Assembly (NCBI RefSeq): GCF_000801315.1
Contig: NZ_CP010054.1
Coordinates: forward strand, 682,001 to 746,000
Length of the DNA: 64,000 nucleotides
Reading direction: 5' to 3'
DNA from: Hymenobacter sp. DG25B
GTDB lineage: Bacteria; Bacteroidota; Bacteroidia; Cytophagales; Hymenobacteraceae
Shown in pieces: positions 16,450 through 24,394 of the stretch. The notes below the pieces were generated by a model. It ran no database searches. It was given only the letters and a program-made list of their open reading frames with translations, and was not told the origin of the DNA. The first letter of the stretch is position 1. Every line of letters begins with the position of its first letter. Made by a program: the position numbers and the translations under genes.

Positions 16450-17025
16450 ATGGTGTTTGCGCGTTTCTCCGGCCGGGTGTTTCTGGTATTGCTGCTCGTG
16501 GTTTTGTCGTTTTCCGGCGCGCAGGCGCAGAAATACCGCACGGCGGCGGGCTTCCGCTACAGCCCCAATGGCTATGGCTTAACGGTGCAGCAAAAAGTGT
16601 GGGAGAAGTCCACGCTGGAAGGCCTGGCGCTGGCCGATACCCGGGAGGTAAGTGCTACCGTGCTGTTAGAGCGGCACTTCCCCATTCTGGGCCCCAGTCT
16701 CAACTACTACTTTGGGGCAGGCGGCCACGTGGGCAACAACAAGGACAACGGCTCCTTTGGCGGCTTCGACGGCATTGTGGGGCTGGAGTATAAAATTGCT
16801 TTCACGCCCTTGGTTATCTCTACCGATTTTAAGCCTTCCATTGAGTTTAACTCCGCCGACTGGGCGCGCTTTCCCACCGGCTTGTCGCTGCGTTACATCC
16901 TAGTGAAAGAAAAGAAGCGCGGCTTTCTGGAAGGCATTCTGGGCGGGGATGATGACAAAAAGAAATCGAAGCCGAAAAAGGAGCAGAACAACGGCTTTCT
17001 GAAAGGCATTTTCAACCAGCAGTAG
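16450..17025 (+). CDS. Outer-membrane beta-barrel-like protein with lysine-rich tail
   Basis: A 191-residue exported protein. The signal peptide is residues 1-26 (VLLLVVLSFSGAQAQ). The mature body reads as short barrel strands (TAAGFRYSPNGYGLTVQQKV, LNYYFGAGGHVGNN, FGGFDGIVGLEYKI, FPTGLSLRYILV). The last 40 residues differ: a duplicated motif GFLEGI / GFLKGI separated by an acidic then strongly basic linker (DDDKKKSKPKKE). This tail is probably exposed and could bind a partner. No specific family recognised. Confidence 0.78.
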   Translation: MVFARFSGRVFLVLLLVVLSFSGAQAQKYRTAAGFRYSPNGYGLTVQQKVWEKSTLEGLALADTREVSATVLLERHFPILGPSLNYYFGAGGHVGNNKDNGSFGGFDGIVGLEYKIAFTPLVISTDFKPSIEFNSADWARFPTGLSLRYILVKEKKRGFLEGILGGDDDKKKSKPKKEQNNGFLKGIFNQQ

Positions 17026-17039
17026 TACCGCTGAGCTGC

Positions 17040-18065
17040 CTATACCATCATCAGGCTGGCCACCAGCGCGCCCATCAGCACCAGGGCAATAACCAGCCCG
17101 TAGCTCAGCATCATCAGCAGCACTTTGGCCAGCGTTTTGCGCCCCGACTGCTGATAGATGAGGCGCAGCGCCTTGTAGAGGTACCACGCCGGCAGAAATA
17201 GCATCACCAGCACTACCCAGTCTGAGCTGTACACGTAGCCCAGCAATAGCTTGGCCGTGAACAGCAGAAAGGCAAAGCAATGGAAGTGGATGGACAGAAT
17301 CAGGTGGCTGATGTAGTACTGGTGGTGCCGGATGTAAAGCGCCTTCAGCAACAGGGCAAACAGAGGCATCAACAGAAACATAGCTATGGAAATGCTCTTC
17401 TGCAGCTTGTACTCAATCTCCTCTTTGGTGGCATTCTGAATGCGGGGCAGGCGGTTCAGGGCCAGCCGGCGGTACCAGGTGGGTTCCTTGCCGTTAGCCC
17501 GAATCATGGAATCGGTGCGGGCGGCGGTGGCGTGTTCCGAGAACCATTGCACGTCCCGCTGGCTTAATTTCAGATCGAAGATATTGGTGGTGTCCTTGCT
17601 GTCGGACTTGCCCACGGTGAAACCAAAAGGCTTTTCTCCCACCGTATTCTGCAGCAGCGAATCGGCTTCGGCCAGCTCTCGTTTATCGGCCTCTGTGGTT
17701 ACTTTAAGATCAGAAAATACCTTCTCCTTCTTGCCCGAATCACTGTGCTGCAGCGAGAGCAGCAGGAAAAACACAAAGCTGATAAAGACATACAGCCGGA
17801 TAGGCGGGACAAAATCTACCCGGTGCCCGTCGTTAAACAGCTGGGTGAGGCGGCCGGGTTTGAACAGTAGCAGCCGGAGCGTGCGGAAAACCTTGGAGTC
17901 GAAGTGAAACACGCCCTCCAGCGTTTCTTCCAGTACGTGGCCAAAGGAGAGGTTTATCTCATGATTCTGCTGGCCGCAGCGCGGGCAAAACTCATTGGGC
18001 TGCTCTTCGGGAAACGGGTAGGCGCAGTTGGCGCAGGCAGGTAGCTTAACTTGGGAATGCGACAT
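17040..18065 (-). CDS. DUF3667 domain-containing membrane protein
   Basis: A 341-residue protein. The N-terminus is a zinc ribbon (CANCAYPFPEEQPNEFCPRC, two CxxC pairs at about residues 11-33). It is followed by the DUF3667 signature HVLEETLEGVFHFDSKVFRT and RLTQLFNDGHRVDFVPPIRLYVFISF, which leads into the first membrane helix. A soluble loop follows, then about four further membrane segments to the C-terminus (LLMMLSYGLVIALVLMGALV). The family is common in Bacteroidota and its function is unknown. It converges with the beta-barrel gene, 14 bases apart. Confidence 0.9.
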   Translation of the reverse strand: MSHSQVKLPACANCAYPFPEEQPNEFCPRCGQQNHEINLSFGHVLEETLEGVFHFDSKVFRTLRLLLFKPGRLTQLFNDGHRVDFVPPIRLYVFISFVFFLLLSLQHSDSGKKEKVFSDLKVTTEADKRELAEADSLLQNTVGEKPFGFTVGKSDSKDTTNIFDLKLSQRDVQWFSEHATAARTDSMIRANGKEPTWYRRLALNRLPRIQNATKEEIEYKLQKSISIAMFLLMPLFALLLKALYIRHHQYYISHLILSIHFHCFAFLLFTAKLLLGYVYSSDWVVLVMLFLPAWYLYKALRLIYQQSGRKTLAKVLLMMLSYGLVIALVLMGALVASLMMV

Positions 18066-18405
18066 GAACGGGAAAAAGAGCCGCGCAAAGGAAGACAGCG
18101 CAATGGCAAATAAGCATTTCGGGAGCAGGTTCTAAAACCGGCAAGCCAAGAACTATGGCTAGCGGAGCCAGCAGATGCGCCTTATTCAGTATGTGTAAAA
18201 TTTAGGCATTGGTCCACAAAAATAGTAGTAGTTAAATATTAACGCTGCAAAGAGTGGCGCAAGATATGTGCTTTCTATAGTTATATAAGGGGGTTAAATA
18301 CTTATAATATTCATATAATAATTCCAATAAAGTATTTTTCTTTTTCGTGAAAGAAATATATTTTTAACCTCTAAGGCAAGGTGGTTCACTTTAAATCCTG
18401 AGGTT
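18066..18405. other. AT-rich control region upstream of the PA14 protein gene
   Basis: 340 bases between divergent genes, strongly AT-rich from about 18190, unlike the flanking GC-rich genes. It contains a small hairpin (TTTCTTT / AAAGAAA near 18337-18356) about 50 bases before the ATG. No coding frame or known RNA is seen; it probably holds the promoters and a leader. Confidence 0.5.
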
Positions 18406-21318
18406 ATGAAGCATCTTTTTTCACAGGTTTTACGGCGTGGTTTATTTCCTTTCAGTCTGGTTATTCTAAGCCTGATTAGCCTGGTAGCACCGGCGCAAGG
18501 GCCGGCGGTAACCTGCACCGGGCAGGATGCCGGCGGCCAGGCCGCTACGAATGGCCTGTACGCCGAGTACTACGCCGGCTATTTTAATGATGACCAGAGC
18601 TTCTTTGCGGTCAATACAGCGGGCCTGGTACGGGTAGATGTCCTCCTAAACTTTACCAACACTGCTAGCTGGGGAAGCATTTCGCCCCCCGCTACCAGTG
18701 CCCCCGGCGCCAGCCCCGGGGCCAAGGATAACTTCAGTGTGCGGTTTCGGGGTAGCCTGATGGTGCAGAAAGCGGGTACTTATACGCTGTATCTGACTTC
18801 TGATGATGGCTCCTTTCTGTGGCTGGATAACGCGGCCCTGGCTACGCCCACCAGTGCTACTGCTGCCATTAAGAACGGAGGAAGCCACGGCCCCACGGAA
18901 AAAACAGCCACGGTATACCTCACCAAAGGCTTGCACAACGTGTTGGTGCACTACGGCGACGTAGCCGGGAGCAACATCCTTAAGCTGGAATGGGCCAGCG
19001 CCGATGCGGGCATCAGCCGGGAGATTATTCCCTCGGCGTCGCTGTGTACCAGCATTCAGCCCCTGCGCTCTTATCCGCAAAGCCTGGTGTACACCCCCAA
19101 CTATACCGCCACGGCCACCGGCACCAAGGTTACCTCGGCGCCCCCCACCGTTACCAGCGACTCGCGCATCAGCGAATATATCCTGACCAATTCCTCGGCG
19201 CTGCCCGCGGGCATCAGCATTAACCAGTCAACGGGGGTATTAACGGCCGATAAGGACGTGCCGGCCGGTACCTACGTGGCCGATGTAGCCGTGGCCAACC
19301 AGGACGGCTCCACCACTTTCACCCAGGTCTTCACCTTTATCATTACGCCCCCACCACCCGCCGGGGTAACCGGCACCGACCCCGGCGGGCACCCGGCGGC
19401 GCAGGGGCTGTATATTGAGTACTACCCCGGCAACTTCAACACCACCTCTGACTTTAATGCGTTTTTCGCGCAGGCTACTTCCCGCTCCTGGGTGATTCCT
19501 CAGCTGGATATGACCGACAACTGGGGCATTATCAATCCGCCCGCTACCGGCTCCCTCCGCAACCCCAATAACTTCAGCGCCCGCATCCGGGGCACCCTCA
19601 GCGTGCCGGTTACCGGCAATTATATCTTCTATCTGACCTCCGACGACGGGGCCATTCTCTGGCTGGATAATGATGCCATCAGCTCCCCGCTGCTGTTGAG
19701 TAAAGCTGCTATTAATGATGGCGGCAGCCACGCGCCCGTTACCAAACAAGTGCGGCGCTTTCTCACGGCCGGCCTGCACAACGTGCTGGTGCTGTACGGC
19801 GAAGGCGAGGGCAGCAACGTTCTGCAACTGGAATGGTCCAGCACGGCAGCCGGTATTGCCCGCCAGATTATTCCCAGCACCGCCTTCGGTACCCCGCTGC
19901 AGCCGTTCTGGCAACTGCCTCAAACCCTGGCTTATTCGCCCATTACTACCACGGTGGGTGTTAGCGACAGCGGTTCCTCGGTGGTGCCCACAGCTACCAG
20001 CCCGCGGCCGGTAACCGGCTTTGCCCTGACTAATGCCGAAGACCTGCCCGCCGGAATTACCATTGATGCCGCTACCGGCCGCCTGCTGGTAGATGGTACC
20101 GTGCCGGAAGGACGCTACCAGGTAGATGTAGCCGTTATCAATACCGAAGGCTCCACCACCTTTCCGCGCACGTATGCCTTTGTTATTGCGCCGCCGCCAC
20201 CGCCTGGCTGCACCGGCACCGACCCCGGCAATAAGCCCGCTACGGCCGGCCTCTACGGGGAGTATTATGCGGGCTATTTTGATGATTTAGAGAACAACCA
20301 GAACTTCTTCACCGCCCAAACGCCCAGCATGCTGCGCACGGAGCTGGGGCTGAACTTTAATCAGGATGACTGGGGGACGCTGGTGGGGCCGGAGTTTGAT
20401 TCAAAAGGCACCCCCAATATGTACAGTGCCCGCTTCCGGGGCCGCCTGTACGTGCCCGTAGCCGGCCAGTACACCTTCGCGCTGACTTCTGATGATGCCT
20501 CTTACCTGTGGCTGGATGGTGCCGCCCTGGCTACGCCCCCTACCACGGAAAGTGCCCTGATTAATAATGGCACCGGCCACCCGCCGCGCACCATTACCGG
20601 CACCGTAACCCTGGCAGCCGGGCTGCACCCTATTCTGGTGCACTACGGCGAGTTTACGGCCAGCAACCGGCTGATCCTGCGCTGGGTGAGCCCCGCTGCC
20701 GGCATTCCCGATACGGTGGTGATTCCTACTACACTGCTTTGCACGGGTATCGGGGCCACGCCGCCGCTGCCGGTAGAGCTGGTGCGCTTCCAGGCCCGGG
20801 CGGCCAATGGAGGCACCGTGCAACTGGACTGGGAAACGGCCCTGGAGAAAAACAGCGCCTACTTTGCCGTGGAGCGCTCCACCGATGGACAGCACTTTAC
20901 GGAAATAGGGCGGCAGGCTGGCGTCGGCAACAGCTCGAATGCCCAGCGCTATCAGTTTGTGGACCGGCGCCCCGGGGCAGGCCTGAATTACTACCGCCTG
21001 CGCCAGACCGATTTTGACGGCGCCGTGCAGTACTCCATGGTGCAAACCGTGCAGCTGGTCAGCCGGCAAGGGTTGCTGCTGAACGTATTCCCTAATCCAT
21101 CGGCCGGTAAGTTTATGGTGCGCGTAACTCAGCCCACACCCGCCGCAGCCTCCCTGGAAATCCTGGACCTGCAGGGACGGCGCCTCTATACCCAGACGCT
21201 ACCCGCCCAAAGCACCGGCGAGTACCGGATAAATGCGCCGACCCTTGCCCGGGGCGCCTACCTGGTGCGCCTGATAACCCAGGGCGGCAGCACCACCCAA
21301 AAACTGCTGATAGAATAG
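18406..21318 (+). CDS. Giant surface protein with three PA14 domains and T9SS sorting domain
   Basis: 970 residues. After a signal peptide (about 1-33) come three copies of a PA14-like module, each starting with GLYAEYYAGYFN, GLYIEYYPGNFN or GLYGEYYAGYF. Each has YTLYLTSDDGSFLWLDN-type strands and a xGLHNVLVHYG segment. The modules lie at about 45-210, 320-495 and 605-770. The first two are followed by Ig/cadherin-like spacers (AGISINQSTGVLTADKDVPA type) ending in a proline-rich joint (PPPP). A Fn-like domain (VELVRFQARAANGGTVQLDW) and a type IX C-terminal domain (LNVFPNPSAGKFMVRV) finish it. PA14 domains commonly bind carbohydrates, so adhesion or polysaccharide binding at the cell surface is a reasonable inference. 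Confidence 0.92.
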   Translation: MKHLFSQVLRRGLFPFSLVILSLISLVAPAQGPAVTCTGQDAGGQAATNGLYAEYYAGYFNDDQSFFAVNTAGLVRVDVLLNFTNTASWGSISPPATSAPGASPGAKDNFSVRFRGSLMVQKAGTYTLYLTSDDGSFLWLDNAALATPTSATAAIKNGGSHGPTEKTATVYLTKGLHNVLVHYGDVAGSNILKLEWASADAGISREIIPSASLCTSIQPLRSYPQSLVYTPNYTATATGTKVTSAPPTVTSDSRISEYILTNSSALPAGISINQSTGVLTADKDVPAGTYVADVAVANQDGSTTFTQVFTFIITPPPPAGVTGTDPGGHPAAQGLYIEYYPGNFNTTSDFNAFFAQATSRSWVIPQLDMTDNWGIINPPATGSLRNPNNFSARIRGTLSVPVTGNYIFYLTSDDGAILWLDNDAISSPLLLSKAAINDGGSHAPVTKQVRRFLTAGLHNVLVLYGEGEGSNVLQLEWSSTAAGIARQIIPSTAFGTPLQPFWQLPQTLAYSPITTTVGVSDSGSSVVPTATSPRPVTGFALTNAEDLPAGITIDAATGRLLVDGTVPEGRYQVDVAVINTEGSTTFPRTYAFVIAPPPPPGCTGTDPGNKPATAGLYGEYYAGYFDDLENNQNFFTAQTPSMLRTELGLNFNQDDWGTLVGPEFDSKGTPNMYSARFRGRLYVPVAGQYTFALTSDDASYLWLDGAALATPPTTESALINNGTGHPPRTITGTVTLAAGLHPILVHYGEFTASNRLILRWVSPAAGIPDTVVIPTTLLCTGIGATPPLPVELVRFQARAANGGTVQLDWETALEKNSAYFAVERSTDGQHFTEIGRQAGVGNSSNAQRYQFVDRRPGAGLNYYRLRQTDFDGAVQYSMVQTVQLVSRQGLLLNVFPNPSAGKFMVRVTQPTPAAASLEILDLQGRRLYTQTLPAQSTGEYRINAPTLARGAYLVRLITQGGSTTQKLLIE

Positions 21319-21336
21319 AAGCACGGTTTTTAAGAC

Positions 21337-21372
21337 AGAAAGCCCGGCGCTAGCTTTAGCGCCGGGCTTTCT
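21337..21372. terminator. Strong bidirectional terminator
   Basis: Perfect 16-bp stem (AGAAAGCCCGGCGCTA / TAGCGCCGGGCTTTCT) with a four-base loop. It lies between the convergent PA14-protein and head-GIN genes and serves both. Confidence 0.88.
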
Positions 21373-21406
21373 ATTATGGAGAAGCAGCAGAAGCGTGTAG
21401 AGCAGC

Positions 21407-22153
21407 CTACGCTTTCCGAACGTTGCCCGAGCCCATAACGCGGGAGGTAACCTGTGGGCTGCCCTGGTATCGCACATTGCCCGACCCTGAAATTGAAGCC
21501 TGCAGCGTCTGGCTGGCATGCACCTGGCAGTTGCCGGAGCCACTGATGCTGATTTGCGTAGCGTTGGTGCGCAGGTTGGATGCTGCCAGCTGGCCGGAGC
21601 CGCTGATAGATACCGTATGCGCATCGGTGCTGCCGGAGAGGCTGATGCGGCCCGAGCCGGACAGGGAAGTATGCAGCTGGTCGGTGACCAGATTCAGGCG
21701 CAGGGCGCCTGAGCCGGACATACTCACTTTCAGGGCCGGGGCCTTAATGGGGGTTTCGCCGCTCATGGAGCCCGAGCCGCTTACGCCCAGCATTTTAATG
21801 TTGGGCATGGTGACGTAGATTTTAACGGGCTGCTTAAAGCTGGTGCCTTTATACCACTCGGCCTTTCGGTCTTTTTCCGGCAGCCGGATACGCAGACGGT
21901 TTTCCTTCACCACGGTTTCTATTCTGCCCAAATCTTCTTCCGCGCCCACTATTTCTACCCGCTGCGGGCTGCCTTGCCGCAAAATTACTTCTGCGGGAAT
22001 ATTCAAGGATAGTTCCTCAAAGGCGGCTACCGTCCGCACCTCACGGCGCTCGGCGGCCGGGGCCTCACTTGCGGAATGGGCCGGCGCCGGGCGAAAGGCT
22101 GTGAGCGAGGAGAAGGCCAGCAAAGGAAGCAGCAGAAGGGTAGCGGATTTCAT
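21407..22153 (-). CDS. Head GIN domain-containing exported protein (DUF2807)
   Basis: A 248-residue protein with a signal peptide (about 1-26). The domain starts REVRTVAAFEELSLNIPAEV ILRQ, then a strand EIVGAEEDLGRIETVVKENRL, and then a regular ladder in which each turn ends SGSG or MGSG (about ten turns from residue 125 to the end). This is the parallel beta-helix typical of the head-GIN/DUF2807 family, frequent as putative auto-transporter adhesin domains in Bacteroidota. It is predicted to be periplasmic or surface-located. No binding partner can be inferred. Confidence 0.93.
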   Translation of the reverse strand: MKSATLLLLPLLAFSSLTAFRPAPAHSASEAPAAERREVRTVAAFEELSLNIPAEVILRQGSPQRVEIVGAEEDLGRIETVVKENRLRIRLPEKDRKAEWYKGTSFKQPVKIYVTMPNIKMLGVSGSGSMSGETPIKAPALKVSMSGSGALRLNLVTDQLHTSLSGSGRISLSGSTDAHTVSISGSGQLAASNLRTNATQISISGSGNCQVHASQTLQASISGSGNVRYQGSPQVTSRVMGSGNVRKA

Positions 22154-22333
22154 AATGAAAAAATAAGGGTGAGGAGCTTGCTGGTTAGATGACGCGCTGC
22201 CCGAAATCGTTGCCTGAAGAGCACAAATTTTTGCCGAACCGGAATAATAAGGAAGTTAAAATCACTTAACCCCGCAGCGGCATAACGCGGCTTTCTTTAC
22301 CTTAACCCGCACACCCCCAAGCGCCCCGTTCTC

Positions 22334-22804
22334 ATGCACCCTCACGAGGAACTGCTGCACCGCTTCTACCAGGCCTTTCAGCGCCGCGACTGGCATGCCA
22401 TGGCCATGTGCTACCACCCACAGGCCACCTTCCAGGACGCCGCCTTCAGCCTGACCGGTGCGCCCGAAATAGGCACTATGTGGCGCATGCTTTGTGAGCG
22501 GGGCCACGACCTGCAGCTGACTTACAACAACGTGCACGCCCACGACCACCAGGGCCAGGCCGACTGGGAAGCCCGCTACACCTTCTCGCAAACCAAGCGC
22601 CCGGTGCACAACCGCATCCGAGCCCGCTTTACCTTTTCCGATGGCCTGATTTATACCCACCACGATGCTTTCAGCTTCTGGCGCTGGTCGCGGCAGGCGC
22701 TGGGGCCGGTGGGATGGCTGCTGGGCTGGTCGCCGTTTCTGCAGCGGAAAGTGCGGGCGCAGGCCGCCAAAAATCTGCAGCAGTTCAGAGCCCGGCTTGC
22801 TTAA
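22334..22804 (+). CDS. Nuclear transport factor 2 (SnoaL-like) family protein
   Basis: A 156-residue cytoplasmic protein with the cone-shaped NTF2 fold: N-terminal helices (HPHEELLHRFYQAFQRRDWH), MAMCYHPQATFQDAAFSLTG, then long strands ending DGLIYTHHDAFSFWRWSRQA. SnoaL-like members range from ketosteroid isomerase-type enzymes to pure ligand-binding proteins, and no catalytic assignment is possible here. The C-terminus is basic and helical (LQRKVRAQAAKNLQQFRARL). It converges with another NTF2-fold gene. Confidence 0.88.
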   Translation: MHPHEELLHRFYQAFQRRDWHAMAMCYHPQATFQDAAFSLTGAPEIGTMWRMLCERGHDLQLTYNNVHAHDHQGQADWEARYTFSQTKRPVHNRIRARFTFSDGLIYTHHDAFSFWRWSRQALGPVGWLLGWSPFLQRKVRAQAAKNLQQFRARLA

Positions 22805-22841
22805 GCCATCCGGCGCAGAAATACGGCGGCCGATGTAGGCG

Positions 22842-23345
22842 CTATTTTCTCAAAGACAGGGCCGGGTCTTGGGCTTTCTTGTCGATGGAGGTATTATGAC
22901 CATCGATAATAAGCCACCGGCCTTTGCGCTTCTCCATAATCAGAGTCAGTACGCCGGTTGAAAATTCGCTCATGTCGCGGCCGTCGGGCATTACCCAGCC
23001 CGTGAGCTCCCAGGTATGGCGCACCAGGGCTAGGTCAGGCCGCAGCATCCTTATTTCGGGTTTGTTGGCGATGTGCGTGGTTTTGTAGAACATCATCTTC
23101 ATGAAGATGTCCAGGGCATACTTGTGTTCGGCGGCGTTGCGCCACCACATACCCACCACATTTACCCACTGCGCATCGGGCGCCAGATACGTAAAGTACA
23201 GGTCAGTGTCGTGCTTGTTCCAGGCCTCAATAAGGCCTTCGTGAACTTGCAGAATGGCCTTTTCATCGGCCGCAGAGGGGGCTTTCTGGGCTTGTGCGCC
23301 GCCAAACAGGCACAGGCAAAGCAGGAGGCTGAACAGGGTTTTCAT
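22842..23345 (-). CDS. Exported NTF2-fold protein (DUF4440/SgcJ-like)
   Basis: A 167-residue protein with signal peptide MKTLFSLLLCLCLFGGAQA. The mature part has ADEKAILQVHEGLIEAWNKH, then LYFTYLAPDAQWVNVVGMWW and the late strands VLTLIMEKRKGRWLIIDGHN, the pattern of DUF4440 NTF2-like proteins. It is probably periplasmic; the ligand or reaction is unknown. It lies 73 bases downstream of the AraC-type regulator on the same strand and may be co-transcribed. Confidence 0.87.
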   Translation of the reverse strand: MKTLFSLLLCLCLFGGAQAQKAPSAADEKAILQVHEGLIEAWNKHDTDLYFTYLAPDAQWVNVVGMWWRNAAEHKYALDIFMKMMFYKTTHIANKPEIRMLRPDLALVRHTWELTGWVMPDGRDMSEFSTGVLTLIMEKRKGRWLIIDGHNTSIDKKAQDPALSLRK

Positions 23346-23418
23346 AGGGCTTCATCGATTAAAAGTGATGAAGCAAAACTAGAAGCCGGGGCAGCCGGGA
23401 AATAGTAAAAAACCGACG

Positions 23419-24261
23419 TTAGAACGGGCTACCCGGAAACAGTTTAATAGGCGCCTGCGCGTCTTCTTTCAATAGCATGGTGGGCGTAACCTGGGCAAAG
23501 AGCCGGAAGTCTTTGATGAGGTGGGTCTGGTCGTAGTAGCCGCACCGGTACACAATATCCTGCCAGTCCAGGTTAGGTTGCTGGTTTTTCAGGCGGTAGG
23601 CCTGGGCAAACCGAACTACCCGCATAAAAAGCTTGGGGCTCATGCCAATGCGCTCCAGAAATTTGCGCTCAAACTGCCGGGCGCTCAGGCAGGCCTCGCT
23701 GGCCAGCCAGTCCAGTGAAAAGGGCCGGGTATGGCTCTGCAGCATGAGCTGGGCTACCTTATCCACGGCATGAGCGTCGTTTTTCAGGGCGGCCACCTTG
23801 CTCAACAGATACTTTTCCACCAGCGAAATCATTTGCTGGTAGTCGTTCAATTCCCGCAACTGCTCGTTGATGCGGCTGATTTCGCGGCCGGCCAGCTCGC
23901 TGCTATCAATGGAATAATCAAGGAGTTGCCACATCGGCATACCAAACAACCGGAACAGGCCGCCCGGCTGAAAGCCTACTTTAATGGTAAGTTGGTCGTA
24001 GCCCATGCGCAGGTTTACCCGCGCCACCTGTGGCCCCACAATAATGCTGGGCGGGCTGGTGCTTTCTTTTTCGTGGGCGTAGTTAAACACCTCCACGGCA
24101 TCGCGCGCATAAAAGAACAGGCATTGCTCCGGGTTGGTGGGGTAGGGGTTAGCCACCCGCGGCAGCAGCGGGTTCAGTTGCACATGCATGAGCATGTAGT
24201 TGCTCACAAAGGGCTGCAGGGCCGGGCACGGACGATAAAACCGGAAAAACGGAGCCTCCAT
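23419..24261 (-). CDS. AraC family transcriptional regulator
   Basis: 280 residues. The N-terminal part (about 1-150) matches the beta-sheet ligand or sensor domain found before AraC domains in Bacteroidota (FYRPCPALQPFVSNYMLMHV, then TIKVGFQPGGLFRLFGMPM). The C-terminal AraC DNA-binding domain (about 175-265) has two helix-turn-helix motifs: FSLDWLASEACLSARQFERK FLERIGMSPKLFMRVVRF, and WQDIVYRCGYYDQTHLIKDF. The inducer is unknown. It is expected to control itself or the adjacent exported NTF2-fold gene. Confidence 0.92.
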   Translation of the reverse strand: MEAPFFRFYRPCPALQPFVSNYMLMHVQLNPLLPRVANPYPTNPEQCLFFYARDAVEVFNYAHEKESTSPPSIIVGPQVARVNLRMGYDQLTIKVGFQPGGLFRLFGMPMWQLLDYSIDSSELAGREISRINEQLRELNDYQQMISLVEKYLLSKVAALKNDAHAVDKVAQLMLQSHTRPFSLDWLASEACLSARQFERKFLERIGMSPKLFMRVVRFAQAYRLKNQQPNLDWQDIVYRCGYYDQTHLIKDFRLFAQVTPTMLLKEDAQAPIKLFPGSPF

Positions 24262-24315
24262 AAGGAATGCCTGATAGGCTCTTCCAAGCTACTGATTCTA
24301 ATGATTTTCTGACAA

Positions 24316-24379
24316 CAGCCCACACACTAAAAGGCCCCACCACAGCTAGCTATGGTGGGGCCTTTTAGTGTGTGGGCTG
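24316..24379 (-). terminator. Terminator with a perfect 27-bp stem
   Basis: Arms 24316-24342 and 24353-24379 are exact reverse complements (CAGCCCACACACTAAAAGG to the mirror CCTTTTAGTGTGTGGGCTG), with a ten-base loop that itself holds AGCTAGCT. It lies 15 bases past the M13 peptidase stop. The stem is much longer than a usual terminator and has only a four-T run inside it. Confidence 0.75.
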
Positions 24380-24394
24380 CTACGGGCAACGCGG

